From Branchiostoma floridae (taxonomy: Eukaryota > Chordata > Leptocardii > Amphioxiformes > Branchiostomatidae), in contig NC_049982.1 of NCBI RefSeq assembly GCF_000003815.2, positions 8,180,542 to 8,242,541 of the forward strand: a DNA stretch of 62,000 nucleotides, in the 5' to 3' direction. The translations under genes and the position numbers were made by a program. This document shows positions 45,521 through 58,800 of the stretch, piece after piece. Every line of letters starts with the position of its first letter. Position 1 is the stretch's first letter. The notes under the pieces were generated by a model. That model ran no database searches. It saw nothing but the letters and a program-made list of their open reading frames with translations, and was not told the origin of the DNA.

Positions 45521-47700
45521 TAGGAAAACTATGTTATTATAGGACCTGCTTGGAATTCTATAGGGGGGCTTTGTTTTGTATACCTTTCAGGTACGATATG
45601 CAAGTATGCATTCATGCACAGAATATCAGTGTAACACGTAATGTACTCGATTTTTGCCAATAATTCCTGAACAAGAATATTTGCAATGTCACGAAACATG
45701 CACGTAAATGCACCTGCATTATCCAGGCTTTGGTTGCACAGGGTCTATGTGGTAGCACCTTTTCTGCACTACATACCGGTAAGCTTATAATGCATCATGC
45801 TTGGTCTATTTGTTGCATTAGAAATGGGCTGCAAATGTGGTTCCGATGTCACTGTACTTGTCACAATACTTGAATGTACGTACTATCACGTCCTGGCAAG
45901 ATCCGTACCTGGGAACGGGTGGTTTATAAAAAGCCTGCTCGCACAGTCACAGCAGTACATCGTAACAAGCTCAACGGTTCCTGTGGATGGCACAGGTCCA
46001 GCGCCTTTCTGCATGTCTGTGCTGTTAGGATTGTCATTTAGCGGCTTTAGTTGATGTAAATCAATTTCTGCGATGCAATATAGCCCGGTAACTGCATCGT
46101 ATATCCCCTGGTGATAAAACTGGCCGGGGGAGAACATGCATTATATTTTATGAGGGCCCGGTAGAGGGACACAATTGAACTGTTACTCTCAATTAGCGAT
46201 CATTGAAAATCTTTGTTCATGGTTTCGGAAGAGAAGTAAACGTTACGTTTATGGAGATTTTGCTCTGCCTTTACATCTTACCCTTCTTTTTTATTGAGTG
46301 TCACGAACGGACATTACATGTTGTTGCAGTGTAATCACCACATTTGTGTGAGGTGTGTATGTTCTAGCCTGACAAGATCATTTGCATTCCCTCTGCGTAC
46401 TAGAGGAGTATACACCAAATGCAATAGCTACAACACTAAGCCCTCCCATTGCTTCCCTGGCAGAAATGCAGTTGTTGCTATATTTTATAGCCTTTCCATA
46501 ATTATAGAGGAAATCGGGTGACATAAATTATGGACTGAAGAATGTCGATATGGCAGAGACTGCGAGAACAATCATGTTCACTGGCTCAGCTCAATTCCAG
46601 AGTCTATAGTTGATGGGATCAGAGCATTTCTACCCGGTATATGGTCAATAATTCAACCAAGAGAACAAAAGCTAAAGATTGCCATACATAATTATGTGGC
46701 TTTGGTTTTCATGTACTGGTCCTGACTTAAACAAGAGTAAAGCTTGCACTTTGAGTTTCTGTACCTTAAACTTGTACAACTTTTAATTCAAAATCATTTT
46801 TAGGTGACCTCCAGAATCTAACCTTTTTCCTGCTAATTCATCAGTGTCTGTTATTAAGCTGTTATTAAGAGAATCTATCTCCCCCTGCTAGATGAACCTG
46901 ACCTCAGCCTGCCTTGGTAACTAATATTTTAGCAACTTTTGGCAAGGACCCAAAAAACACAAGTGACAAATGATAACTTTGCAGTTCTGCCTGATTCATG
47001 GCCGTACTTCGTGTGCCTCCGTACTTTGCTAATGACAGTTTCATGTATACGAATGGTTCTATTAGCAATGTCATTAACAAGGAACGTTTGCAAGCATATT
47101 CCTGGAAGTGCACTTGACTCGATCTGTGCTGTGATGTGTTATGACTTAGATTTATGGTCATACGAAACTGTTCAAAGATTTCATTAAGTTGTTAATTCTC
47201 TAACACATTAAAAGAAATGTGCACATCCTATATGACACCAGTAAATCACATACAGTATTAAGTATGCACTTAAGTCATGGCAGCAGCACCTTTAAAGTTT
47301 GTTTTCAACTAGGGAGACTCTGAAGTAGTAAAATTCTGCAGGCTGTTGAGGAAACTGCAATACAAAGTTATTGTGCAATATATAGTTTCTTCCTCCTTTA
47401 GGCCAGTTTGAAACTGCTTTAGGATCAAGATAATTGTACTGACTGTGAAACATGAAGTTCTCTTCCCACTTTTTGGTGGCCGAAAAAATGTTGTATCTCA
47501 ATAGCAACAACAAGCTTAGGCCATTCATGTCCTTCAAACAAGGTTTTAGTCATTTTGGCTTTGCAATATTTGTGCCCTGAGCCAAGAAATCTGTGTTTTG
47601 ACCCGGCAAGTAGTCGATGCTCCTCTGCAATTTCGTCCATATAACCCATGAGGTGCAGTTGACCAACCCGATCAATGTTTGCTGCCGCTCGCCTCGTTGT
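45521..47700. other. Non-coding stretch with higher-complexity block
   Basis: The block 45860-46140 is non-repetitive and richer in G+C, with a TATA-like ttataaaaag at about 45924-45933 and an initiator-like cagtcaca about 28 bases further. Frames on both strands through it are short and unrecognised. The block 46960-47190 is also non-repetitive. Both could be regulatory. Confidence 0.35.
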
Positions 47701-47714
47701 GTTACCATGGCAAC
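47701..47714. promoter_or_regulatory. RFX-type X-box GTTACCATGGCAAC
   Basis: This is a full X-box (GTNRCC followed by RGYAAC) without spacer, the preferred site of RFX factors, which often control ciliary genes. Target gene not visible in the window. Confidence 0.55.
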
Positions 47715-48685
47715 CATTGATAGGATTGCCTTTGGTTGGATTTCATTTTCCTAACCCCAAACCATTAGGCTGGTGTTCACTTTCTCCCTAGTACTTCATT
47801 CATCAGTCTGGATTTAAGTAGTCATTCCGTTGCTATCCCTGAGTAGAGTTGACTATTTCTGGAACATTTTGATGGTTTGTGCAGTGGACCTTTCAAATTG
47901 ATGAATAACGAGATTTTTGAACTATTCATATAAATTTGATTTTAAAAAACGGTCCAGTTATTTTTGTAGATCCTTCACCATTGGTAGATAGGGATGGAGC
48001 TGTTCAGGTTTTGCAAAGTTACCGCTTTGGTAAGATTATTTCTGATAGATAGATTATGACAGATTCTTTTCTTTTTCTTTAACAAAATGAGGCCAATTTT
48101 GTCTAGTCTGTGTACGAACTCTATCAGAAGGAGAGTGTAGCTGCATCATTACTTTAAACTCTTTGCTGCCACCATGCTGTAAAGTTTTGGAACGTTCCAA
48201 GCCTATTTCTGTGAGTGTGCCATCCTACATGTATTTTTGCTCCCGCACCGCCCATCACTTCAGCAACCCCCCTGTATCCAGTCTGTGGCAGAACTCTCAG
48301 AGCTCGTATTGGACTTATCAGCCACAGCAGGACACACCGTTCCTGACAGGACAACGTCATGTCTCTGGTCATCATCAACAGCATCTTCCTATCCTGGAAA
48401 GTTTGAGGCCATTTAATACAAGGCCATATGTCATAAATCATGCAGAGAGAAAGTCAGGTCAACATGGCACCACGGTTTTCCATAATAGATGAGGTGGTTT
48501 TGTGGTCAGCAGATGAGGAATGGCGTGTCAGGATGTATTCCTCCCAGGATGATTCGATTATTTCTGCTTATCAATCCTGTGCCACTGACCTTTGGCCACT
48601 TTGCATGTCAATCTCACTGGTAGTTGAATTTTTAATGTGCCCTTGTTAAGTGGACTAAACGGTATGTGTGTTTAGTTGCAGCATG
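47715..48685. other. Non-coding stretch
   Basis: The part 48220-48500 is non-repetitive with long overlapping frames on both strands, but neither translation has a domain I know. Confidence 0.35.
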
Positions 48686-48897
48686 TATTGTAAATTCATT
48701 TATGTTTGTGGGGATTTACTTTCACGTTAGCAGGAATATGGAGTTTTGCAGTGGTTTTAAGTTTGCGGTAGCATCATAGACTGTAGCCACATAATATAAT
48801 GGATTAATTTTTGCAGTGGTTTTAAGTTAGCTATGAAGTGGCCACTGCAAAAATCTGCGAAGAGAAAACTGCCGCGAACAATTCTACATTTACAGTA
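48686..48897. mobile_element. MITE with TATTGTAAAT / ATTTACAGTA ends
   Basis: The left end tattgtaaattcatttatg and the inverted right end tactgtaaatgtagaattg share TAYTGTAAAT and later TTYGYGG-type words. TA flanks both ends. Inside, ttttgcagtggttttaagtt occurs twice. This type of end is common in marine invertebrate MITEs, as far as I recall. Confidence 0.65.
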
Positions 48898-49933
48898 TTT
48901 AGCATTGTTTGAGACACTTTCTCCTGCTGTTTTGGGTGGCCAGAGTGAGGCACATTGAAGGGTTCAATATTACCTACTGACCCATATGATAAAAATGCTG
49001 TTAGCACATCCAAGTTGTTCGTCAGTATACAATGAAAATGATTTTTATGTGTTTTTGATGATTTATGAGGATAAAAAATGTATGTACTAAATTCATTCCA
49101 AGTTTGACCAGACAAATCTCACTGCCTGTCACTTAGTGCCTGAGCAGATTTTGGTAAATAAAAAGTTACAATCAGCGCTTAGAAAGTAAGGAATGTTTGA
49201 ACACCAACTCAGCATATTAGGATTCCCCATGCGCTTGTGCCTGCTGTTTTTCTAGGGAAGACTTATATGATCGTACTGGATGAGAAAGTATTAAGCTTGG
49301 GTCAGCACATGTAGGCTTTCGTGAGTTAGTGAGGAAGGTGTTTCTCGCAGATAACAACCGCATGCCTTTGTAGTCATTCTTCTGCAAGCCTGCCATAATT
49401 TCTACATGATATATCATCAAAGTAATAGGTAGTTCATGGTACATTCACGCCTCGCATGCTACACAGCTATTATAAACTGTTGAGTGAAGTGCAGACAATT
49501 CAAAATGGCTGGCTTATTTGCCTTTAGATACCTATATCAAAATTGCAGTTGAAGTACTGAACAAAATGAATGTAGTCACAGTCAGGTATTTCTGTTTAAA
49601 AAGTTAAGTTTGTTTGAAGTAGTATGTCAGGCTTGTGCATGTTTATATTCAATGTCAGCAGAGCTGTCTCCATACATTTTGTCTGTCACACTAATTTTTG
49701 TCTGAGTCAACAAGCAGGTTTTATTACTGGGACATAAGGAGAGGGAGACATCCCTGAATAAAGAGAAAGCAACATAATGTTGATAGTAGTTAAAATTTTA
49801 AAGGAATACTGGAAAAATGAAGGTCGGGGAAAAAGTACTTAAAGTACAAAGTCCTTGTCCTTGGTGCTGAATTGTTGGTACTGCTACACTTAGGGTTTTC
49901 TATTGAAGACGTGGTCGTTGCATCAGCTTCCAG
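48898..49933. other. Non-coding stretch
   Basis: AT-rich with no supported gene or repeat. Confidence 0.4.
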
Positions 49934-50210
49934 CAGGGTTCTAGCCAGCGTCCATCTGTCCTGTGATGTAATTTTGCTGCTGGGGAAGAATAAGAATTTT
50001 GCCCATCCGTCTTCTGTAACTGACAAAAACAGCATTTAAAGATATTGAACCTAGCTGAGTTTACCAGCAAAATTTTCCCCTCAAAATAAAGTAGATAGCT
50101 TTTCAGAGGGTCTAGATTTCAAAATTTTCCCAGGGAGCAGCCCCCAAACCACCTAGGGCCGTCAGGACCTTTGACAGGATTTCCATTCAAAATAGACTGG
50201 CTAGAACATG
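49934..50210. mobile_element. Diverged relative of the 30109-30669 element
   Basis: Ends share GTTCTAGCCAG in inverted orientation (near 49938 and 50194-50207). The inside carries agcaaaattttcccctcaaa and cttttcagagggtctagatt, matching the duplicated module of the 30109-30669 element. Shorter and older than that copy. Confidence 0.65.
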
Positions 50211-51479
50211 TATGTGTTACGCCATTCTGAAACTCTGCATGATGAAGATGTACACTAGTGCACGTAGTTCTTTCCCTCTCAGCCTACTGTAATTGCAATG
50301 AAGTGATGGCATTACAAGGCAATCCTGTACCATGCATTAGTCAAGTCCTGGGTATCAAACTCTTACTTTGCTGCAGCTGCGGCTGTGTCCTTGCACTTGG
50401 AAACAATTTGATTCCACAAATTTGCTTCCAAAGTAGAAAAGTAGCAACCTTTCAGGTTACTTCTGTATGACGCACTACTGAAGCCTTGGACATTATAGTA
50501 TTACTTCATGGTACCTGTGAGTCTTTTCAAACTTCTCAAACTTGAAGCCATTTTCACCAGACAAATTCTGTTAAGAGCAGGAAAGGAGAAGACATTTAGA
50601 TTGATCTTGTGCAACACGTCTGTGTAGTCTGCAAAATTAGAGTGGGACTCCATCGCACCTGGGCTCCGAACTTGAACATGAAAACAAACTCATCTGGTAA
50701 TGATGATGTAAGAGCAGAGAAGTAAAGGTACAGACTCGCTGAGAAATCCTACGCGGCAGGAAAGTAAAGGCAGCAGGATATCATGTAACTGGCTTGCACT
50801 TGGACTTGAAAACAGTCTGATGAAATTTGACTCAAATTCGAAAACAGAAAATTTGCAATCGTTCAGCATGATTCTGTATTGTACCTTTTACAATAGAGTC
50901 CTTCTGTGGGTGATATCTTTGCTAGAGTCCGGTGAGCTTCTGAAAAAGGAGAAAAACCTGTTGGAACAAAATAAATCTCAGAGAACAGATCAGATGTGTT
51001 TGGCCTGAAGACAGTGAGATGTGGACCATTTTCCAGACCAGCCCACCCAGTCAAGGAGACGACACCATCATCACATCTGCAGCAGGCTACAGGTGAGGTG
51101 AGCCCATTACAGGAGATGGGGAGATGAGGTGCTGCACCTGGGTTATCAGCTTCTCCTCTATAAACATGGACCAGAACTGCCCGAGGGGAGACAGGATGGC
51201 CAGATAATGGGCCTTGAGTGATCACAATCATTCTGAGGAGGACATTTTCTTGCACCATCTGAAGGAAAGCAATACAAACTCTGCTGTAAAAGACACTCCA
51301 TCATGGTGCCTATCAGGGTGATGGACATCATTTCACTGGAAAGGTCAGTTTGAGGAGACAGTGTGGTCAACTGAGACCTAGACAGATCTTATAGATCAGA
51401 ATGTGTTTTATGATAGTGAAGAGTCTTAAAGTTTATGGGATGTCATATGTCCATGTGAAAAATTTTCAAACATTTAATT
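50211..51479. other. Unplaced stretch with long minus-strand frame
   Basis: A minus-strand frame (51258-50863, 131 codons) is open but has no domain or motif I recognise, and no flanking splice sites are convincing. I do not call a gene. Confidence 0.35.
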
Positions 51480-51970
51480 AGAGAGAGAGAGAGAGAGAAC
51501 TGGTTTATTTATTGAACGCACACAAAATCAAGTACAAGCTGGTAGTCCGGAGACTAAATTGCCTCGTACTAAGTACACAAGAGAGTATCCCTGCATATGT
51601 GCAGTAATCAAATTATTCTAATCGCAATTCGCACTCAGCTGTACAATGTAAAAGTGTGGATCTACACACACATAGTAGATATATATATATATCAGTAATA
51701 AAATCTCATTTCAATCTAAAACATCACTATTAAGGAATATTAAAAAGTGACATCTGAAGTCTAACATGAATTTAAAAGGTCGACACAGTATGGGAGCGTA
51801 GTGTTCCTAAATCGAGCCGTTCTACACTTAAACTGAGTGAAGTTGTCAGCGTTTCTGAGGTCTCTACCATGTGCCTCAGAGCGGCGTGGTGGTAGCCAGT
51901 TGAATACCTCAGAATTAACAAGTGATCTAGCAAACCTCAGGCAGTGAGCCTTACGTCTTACATGCAAATG
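51480..51970 (-). mobile_element. 3' fragment of a second LINE related to the intron 1 copy
   Basis: On the minus strand the frame 51967-51761 encodes CLRFARSLVNSEVFNWLPPR and RFRNTTLPYCVDLLN, the same C-terminal signature as the intron 1 LINE (CLKFAKSMFNSPIFRSWLPA, YRNSAIPYLSTLLN). A 3' UTR of about 250 bases follows, then AATAAATAAACCAG and a (TC)n tail at 51480-51498. Everything upstream of the last 69 codons is missing, and the listed first codon is TTG, not ATG. Confidence 0.82.
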
Positions 51971-52140
51971 TAATTACTTGTTTGCAAAGTTGCTCAAGCA
52001 ACTGATTTTGGAAGTCATTGGGTAGCTTCTACATCCGTGTAATATCTTTCTTCACTGACCGAGGAAACTAACCTATCCGGTTGCTTGTTGAAATACAACA
52101 TTGCATGTCTTATTACCTGGATGTCTAACCTTCATTGATT
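51971..52140. repeat. Copy of the dispersed foldback family next to the LINE
   Basis: Contains gttgctcaagcaac (a palindrome) and, at 52104-52138, gtcttattacctggatgtct followed by aaccttcattga. The latter is shared with 54930-54960 and, inverted, with 5791-5815. Confidence 0.55.
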
Positions 52141-52520
52141 AATCTCTTGTTCTTTGGTAAAGGCTTATTTACATGAGGTCTTAAAAATCACAATTTTTTC
52201 CCTGTTCTTTTAACAAGCTTCCATAGTTGAATATCAAAGACTGCTAATCATCCATTTGGTTTTCCTGTTACATAGACCATGGTTACTCTCCAGTGGAATA
52301 GGTACTTTCTTCCTTTGAATACTTGTAATTTTCTGCTCACATGTCTAAAGGCATCTGGTAGTTAACATCTTCAGCATTGTGTCCAGTTTGAGGAAGCGGT
52401 TGGGCTGTGTTAGCAGATATGTAATATGATCCTGCTGAATGCCAGGGATGATGTAGAGCAGGTCAGGACTTATTGACAGGGTTGATACTTCATCATCCCC
52501 ACTGGGGCCTCATTGGAGTT

Positions 52521-52534
52521 GTTGCCATGGCAAC
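52521..52534. promoter_or_regulatory. Palindromic RFX X-box GTTGCCATGGCAAC
   Basis: This is the perfect palindromic form of the RFX binding site. A second X-box lies at 47701-47714, 4.8 kb away. No neighbouring gene is recognised, so the role is open. Confidence 0.6.
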
Positions 52535-54885
52535 ACAGATTGATTGTTATGAAGGAGGGAGACCAGATGGTTTTGCACCAGGGGAATGTTAGAGGTCAAA
52601 GTAGGCTTTGAAGTACTTGTTCTGTGATTTTTCCCATGTGAAACTGTGTCAGGATTTATGGTCAGTTAGTTGTTCAGGCTAGCTATGTTATGTATTAGTT
52701 CATGTGTTGGTATTATAATGGTTGACCCCTATCCACTCCACATTTGCCAATGCTTCTTTCATGACACCTTTAGTACCTTGTGTATCATTTTTGTTTTCCT
52801 AATAAGTTAATGGGTTGTTTCTTTATTGTTTCTTTCTAATTAATCACTTACTTTTACCTACAGTTTCTCCATATCCTCCCCTAGAAAGCTTAGTGGAACA
52901 TTCCTCTTTGCTCATTATGTCATCAATCATCTGATGCTGTCAATGATGTCCATGTTGCTTCTCCTTCACTGTCCTACCTGCAAAGATAATCATCTCTTCA
53001 ACGCAAAGGACTTTGTATTAAGTTTTGCATCAAAGGACAACCAGTAGAAAATGGGGAGTGTGGCCTTTATAATGAGAAAGTCTGGTGTACATGAATATAA
53101 AATGCCTTTGTGAACCTTGGCATTTGAACACATACACTAAGCCTTCAACCAGCAACCACCCTGAAGTTGTAAAAAGCAGATAGCCAATCCAAATGGTAAC
53201 ACGATAAATGTACACTATCGCTGCTGTGAGGCCCAAAGGAACCTTCTGGCAAGTAATTTGTAATTCATTCACATGCAGGAATTGGTCAAAATTGTATTGG
53301 GGAATCGATGGAAAGCAGATTACATAGCTGAACTCTTGTACATGGGGACTCGTAGTTGATATAGCAAAACTCTTGTGTTCAGCACTTTCATCTCATGGAA
53401 GGTATCAGATTGTAGTAATGCTCTTTGTTCTCAAATTGAAAATAGGCTCTTGTAAGTAAATGTTCTGTTTTTTGGAAAGTTGTCCATTTTGTGTAGGTAT
53501 GCATTCTCTTTGTTTCTGGTGGTGGCACCCAGAACTTTCCCATCTTAGTCCTGATTAAAGATGTGTTCCATGTTAAGCAGATTCATGGAGCACTTTGGAC
53601 AACAATTGTCTTTTTACTCCGACCCCCTACAATGTACTTGTACATCTAATTTACATTAGATTTTAGAAATTGCCAAAATCTGATATTGAATTTGAGGCAA
53701 GGTGCAGATAAATGCAGAGAAGGAAATGAAAAAAAATCTGCCACTATGCATTATCTAGGGAGAGCTGTGTCCACATCTAATCTTTTGGCTGATTAGAACT
53801 ACCTGGTAATAGGCTTACTGTGTCCTGTATGGTATTTTCTCCAGTTATCCTACTGGATTACTACCTTTAAAGTGCTAGTACCAAATTGGCTTGAGAGATA
53901 ATCTGCATTTTGGTAGGCCTTTTATCTGTATTTGGGTAGGCCTTTTTTAACATACTTGTAAGACAGAGAGAGTTTAGAATTTTCATCAAAAATAACAAAA
54001 TTGTAATCACAATACCAAGTCTTGCATGCTTGTTTCTTCAGATTTGAAAGTAGGCAAGTCACGTCAGGTACATTTGAGTATCTTAGACACTGAGACATTG
54101 CTGCTGTTATTCATGTTGAAATTGATCTCAAACTCATTAGATCTTTAGATTATCATAGGCTGAATGGTAGATGGAAGATTTAGTTATTCAAAGTTATAAG
54201 CTCTGTTCATAGATCTTGCTCAGCAAAAAGCAGGGATCGATATGAAAGATTAAGATTGCATTGATAACCTCTTTGCTATCGTAAAAGTTCCAAGTAGTAT
54301 TTCAGCTGTTTTTCATTGGCACTGAGCTCAAAGACGCCCAGTAAAAAGGACAATTTATGTCCAAAAAAGCGAATTGTTATTTCCTAACAATGGGCTCCTG
54401 AATTGTGAAATACAATCGGTTGCCTCGAAGAAGTGAAGGGCATTGATTAATCAATAAGGACTTATAAATCTGATGGGTAAACCAATATTTCCTCATCCCT
54501 GGGTAGTTCTGAGTACGGTGGGACAGTCAAGTCCTCATTATCTCAACATTATCATGTATTAGAATCATCACAGCTATGTACTTATTATATGAGAGAAAAT
54601 TTGAAAAGAGACAGTAGAGGGTTGTTCCTTTATGGTTGCACACAACAAAGAAACAAGCATGTTTAAGCTGTACCAATGACAGGAAACAACCAGAAGGTCT
54701 ATCATAACAACATGAGAGAGAGCCAATCAATCTTACTGCCTGTATAAGCTTGGACTCAAGATCTCAGATTCCCTAACACTTAAGGATTGTTCTAGTGATA
54801 ACTAGAAAAATACTTGAGTCAATCAAGGACATTCTAATTATGGTGTTACTGACGGAAGACAATGGATTTTATCTGAAACGTCTTT

Positions 54886-54960
54886 CCAAAATCATATCCA
54901 GTTGTTTGAGTAATTGCTATTTGGCATATCTTATTGCTTGGATGTCTAACCTTCATTGAC
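54886..54960. repeat. Dispersed repeat copy
   Basis: ccaaaatcatatccagttg followed by gagtaattgctatttggc and gcttggatgtctaacctt matches the right arm and outer part of the foldback at 5791-5936 and the copy at 52074-52140. Confidence 0.65.
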
Positions 54961-55419
54961 GTAATTAAAGTACAATAACTCACAGCATACCTGTGACAGT
55001 TCTGCCTATAACTAGCACCTGGACTATTTTCCGTTGCTGCTCATACTGTAAATAAACATTGCTATGATAAAGACTGGAATTGCTGTACATATGACCTTTT
55101 CATCATTAACATGTAATGCCAGTGTCTAAAATATGCTTAGGTTTTCTAGAAGGTATCCAAGGAAGACATTGTTTTATTTGTTGTATTATTCTGTTGATTT
55201 CCGATATCTTTTGAGTCTAATGTATTATCGTGTAGTGCAGTGTGTTGTGGTCATAGATTTGGCAATACTGTTTCTGATTCTGATCTTAAAATCCTGGGCT
55301 GACCATTGATGTTTTAAATTTGAATTTATGTACATAAAAAAGAATATGATCAAGCCCTTGCTTTTCATCGCTCAGCACAATTCAGTTCCATTGGCATACA
55401 TGTTCCAGCTACAAGCGGT

Positions 55420-55824
55420 GGGATAAGCCAGGTGACAGAGGGCAATTCTTGCTACACCGTGGTTCATGGCTGTAGTTGCTGATATCTTAGTTGTGATTAT
55501 TTATTGCAGTGTCTGCAATATCTTACCAGGTTTGACAAGAACAGAATGCACAGGAGGGTAAAGCAGATAGCAGGTCATTCTTGTTAATCATTGTTCATGA
55601 CCATGGTACTAATCTCCTAGGCATTATTATTGCACAGTGTTGGCAATTTCTTACCAAAGTTGACAATGATGAAGTTGAATAGGAGGGTAAGCCAAGAAAC
55701 GGATGGTAATTCTTGCTACACCATTGTTTATGTCCAGGGTGCTGATCTCTAAGGTGTGATTATTGCACAGTATTGGCAATTTCTTACAAAGGTTGGCAAC
55801 GGCCAAATTCACTGGAGGGTAAAC
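55420..55824. repeat. Three-copy minisatellite of 132 bases
   Basis: The word attcttgYtaNaccNtKgtt recurs at 55445, 55577 and 55709, exactly 132 bases apart. Each unit also contains ggagggtaa and a gcaatNtcttaccNNgtttgacaa-like word. The units differ at many positions, so the duplication is old. Confidence 0.8.
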
Positions 55825-58800
55825 TCTGTGCACGTTCCACCTCATTGTGCAGACAGACGATGATAATGATTAATACAAACAACATACCGTTACGTTAGAT
55901 TTACATGCAACTGCGCATTTTATCCTGACAGTGGTTTCAAATTCAAATGGCCATGAAATCATGCCATTATTTTTACTTGTTCGACAGCAGGCGCAATCTA
56001 TTTCAAACATACACCAAACCATGTAGAAAATGTTGAACATATGAAATGGCCCCTCCCAAGGGTAAGCCAGGAGCCAACAAGGACTCCTTTCCGTGGCAAA
56101 TTCACTTATCTTTATGCCGCAGTTGCAAGGCACTTTGTAGAAAGCACTTCTGAAACAGTCCCTCCCACAAGGAAGGATGGGGGCACCTAGTGGTCACATG
56201 ATGCCGCCATGCATATTCTATGGCCTCTCCAGGCTGCTAGTGGCTCTCTCATACATCACGGCCTTATCAAGATGGGATCCTTCTCCCTTCCTCTGCACGG
56301 CTGCAAATGAGGGAGCAGAAAAACAAGGTTTGTGGGTGAAATCCTGGACAGTTTGTGGTCCTGTTTACCTTAGAATCATCTAGGTGTGTCTCTGCAAGTC
56401 TGGGTAATGTACAAATGTATTGCTTGTTGTGGATATGTGGTGGTGTGATTTTTGAAATCACTTGCTCTAGGATTACTCCCTTCTCTTTGTTGATATTTAA
56501 CCTGTGCTATATTCTGTTTGCCTTACGAGTTTTTCTTCAAAGAAACATCAATGATACACACTTACATGCTTAAATGCTGGATGTCCAGTAATATAATATG
56601 TGCTTTGATTTTTGCCATGTTTATGTTGATGCTTTGTGTGTACAAAATCAAAATGGCAGATTTCTTCCATCAGATGTATTTACCACCATCATGTTTACTG
56701 AATGTTGCAGAATGTTATTACCTATAACGTAGGGCACATTACCATTTGCTTGATGAGTCTGAATTTCATTTCATTTTATTGTTTATAATGAGGAACGATG
56801 TTGAAATATTGATTTTCTTCAGCCTGTGAAATTACGCCATAAAGAATGCCCTCCATTTGGTACCTGTAATTTCAATGTTGCAGCTGTACAGCATTATTTT
56901 CAGATATCCTTGTCTATCTAGCTGTTTTTAACATAATAATTAGTTAGCATTTAAAGAGCGGGCTGATGGCTTATAGCATTCCTACTTAAGAGATGTCCCT
57001 TTCTCTGTGAGCTTTCATGTCAAAAGTTCTAAGTACCAATAGATGCTATGGTCGAACATCTTTGCTGTTACTGCAGAAATAAACATAGAGTTTAGATATT
57101 GCCTATCCTACCTGCTCATTTCCTTATACAGAACCACTCCCATGCATAGGGAATGATTATATATTCCATTGACCTGACCACCTGACCTTTGGTGTTAGAG
57201 AGTACGCCATTATTATTGATTACTGGAATGCGGTGCCTCATCAACAATGGCAACTGAAGGATTTGAGAATTAGAAAAGCAGATCCTGCCACATATACCAT
57301 GTATCTTAACCCACTGCTTCCTGCCTCCCTGTCAAACCAGTATGGAGATGCATCATGAAATGGAAAGATTATTCCAGCAGGTGTTTGAGTGTTTTGGGGC
57401 ATACAGATCCAAGAGAAGAACAAGATTAAAGTAGAGTAGAGTTCATAGTCATTTTTACCAGGCTTCTACAGTTAAATTTGGTCTAAGACAGAGGCAGTTA
57501 GTGTTTTTTACATGACTCGGATAGGATTTTAAAACATCAATGGATGTCGGTACTCCACCAAACAGAATCCTTTGTAGTGAAATGAACCATTGTTTTGAGT
57601 ATTGCCCGACCTGGACCTGAATTTTCTGTACTGGTAGCCACCCCTAATGGAGATGCATCATCAGTGAGGCATTGGTCAGGTGAAGGTTGAATTCCCCATT
57701 GGCTGTGTCCAGTCTCCTGATTACTGACCTGTGTTGTGATGTAAGCCGGGTTGACAGGTGGGTTACGTCTCAGGTGGAAGGGAAACGGTCTCTGGAAATT
57801 ACTTAGAGATGAAGACGGGAAATGGGATAGATCATATATGCCAATCATAGCATTTCATACTACTTGGTTCCTTGTTGAGATTTACCACAAATGTAGAGGA
57901 ATTGACATTACAGATCATGTTTTTAAGATGCTAACCAGTCAACTAAACTGTGAGGTTTGATCCATTCACACTTTGAAGGACCCCTACCGTTATCTATAGT
58001 TTAGTTTAGTCTAGTGGATTATGTTATGTGCTCAAGTTGTGACTGCCAGTTTCTTCAAACTCAGTACCTGCATTAAGCATTATCTTAACATATTTAGAGA
58101 AAACAAGAAAAAAATCGAAAGCTGCTTTCTCTGCCCTGTAGAAAACAAAAGACAAAATATTCATGTAATGTGGGAAATGCAGACTTATCTGAAGTCAATT
58201 TTGTAGAAGGAAATATTTTGCAAGCCTGGGGTATATTTTTACTACTGTTGAATTAATTCAAAGATTTTGATTTCCTGTACAGACAGTATGAGACAACGTC
58301 CTTCACATTTACACAATACATCCTTCATATTTGATTTTTTCTGCCAAATACCAATATCCTTTGAACAACTACACTGGTGTGATTATTTTTTATGCCTCTA
58401 GGGCACTCAACATTCAATCTGAGGAAATGTGCACAGAATTCTGTTGTATGTGACCTGTGCTATGCTGTTGTTTACAATCATCACACTGCTGACTGCTGTA
58501 GAAGACGTTAAACTTTTCACAGTGAAGACGGATGTTTGATATTTTTTATCATTACTTCAGGTAGAAAGCCATAATCCACTGATCTGTCATACCTTTTAAC
58601 TTTGGTGCCGGATTACAATCCATTTTGTGGGACCAATCTTATTCAACTTTGTCCTTCTGCATGACAAGGACTGAACATCGTGACACGCCCCTGCAGCACC
58701 CAAGCCTTATATGGCCGACGTGCAAAGTCATTATAATCCATGGTGATAAATAATCGTTCCTGCCTGAATTACTGGCATAAATGAGTCTCGGAGTCAGAGC

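Larger units (their letters stand above)
52141..55418. other. Non-coding stretch
   Basis: AT-rich with no supported exon. It holds the X-box at 52521-52534 and a copy of the dispersed repeat at 54886-54960. A two-copy word ggtaggcctttt lies near 53911-53945. Confidence 0.4.

Noticed and set aside
45797-46137. Overlapping plus and minus frames of 83 to 85 codons
   Set aside because: Neither translation shows a domain; more likely a non-coding block of balanced composition.
50863-51258. 131-codon minus-strand frame
   Set aside because: No motif, no ATG-to-donor structure and no neighbour to support an exon.
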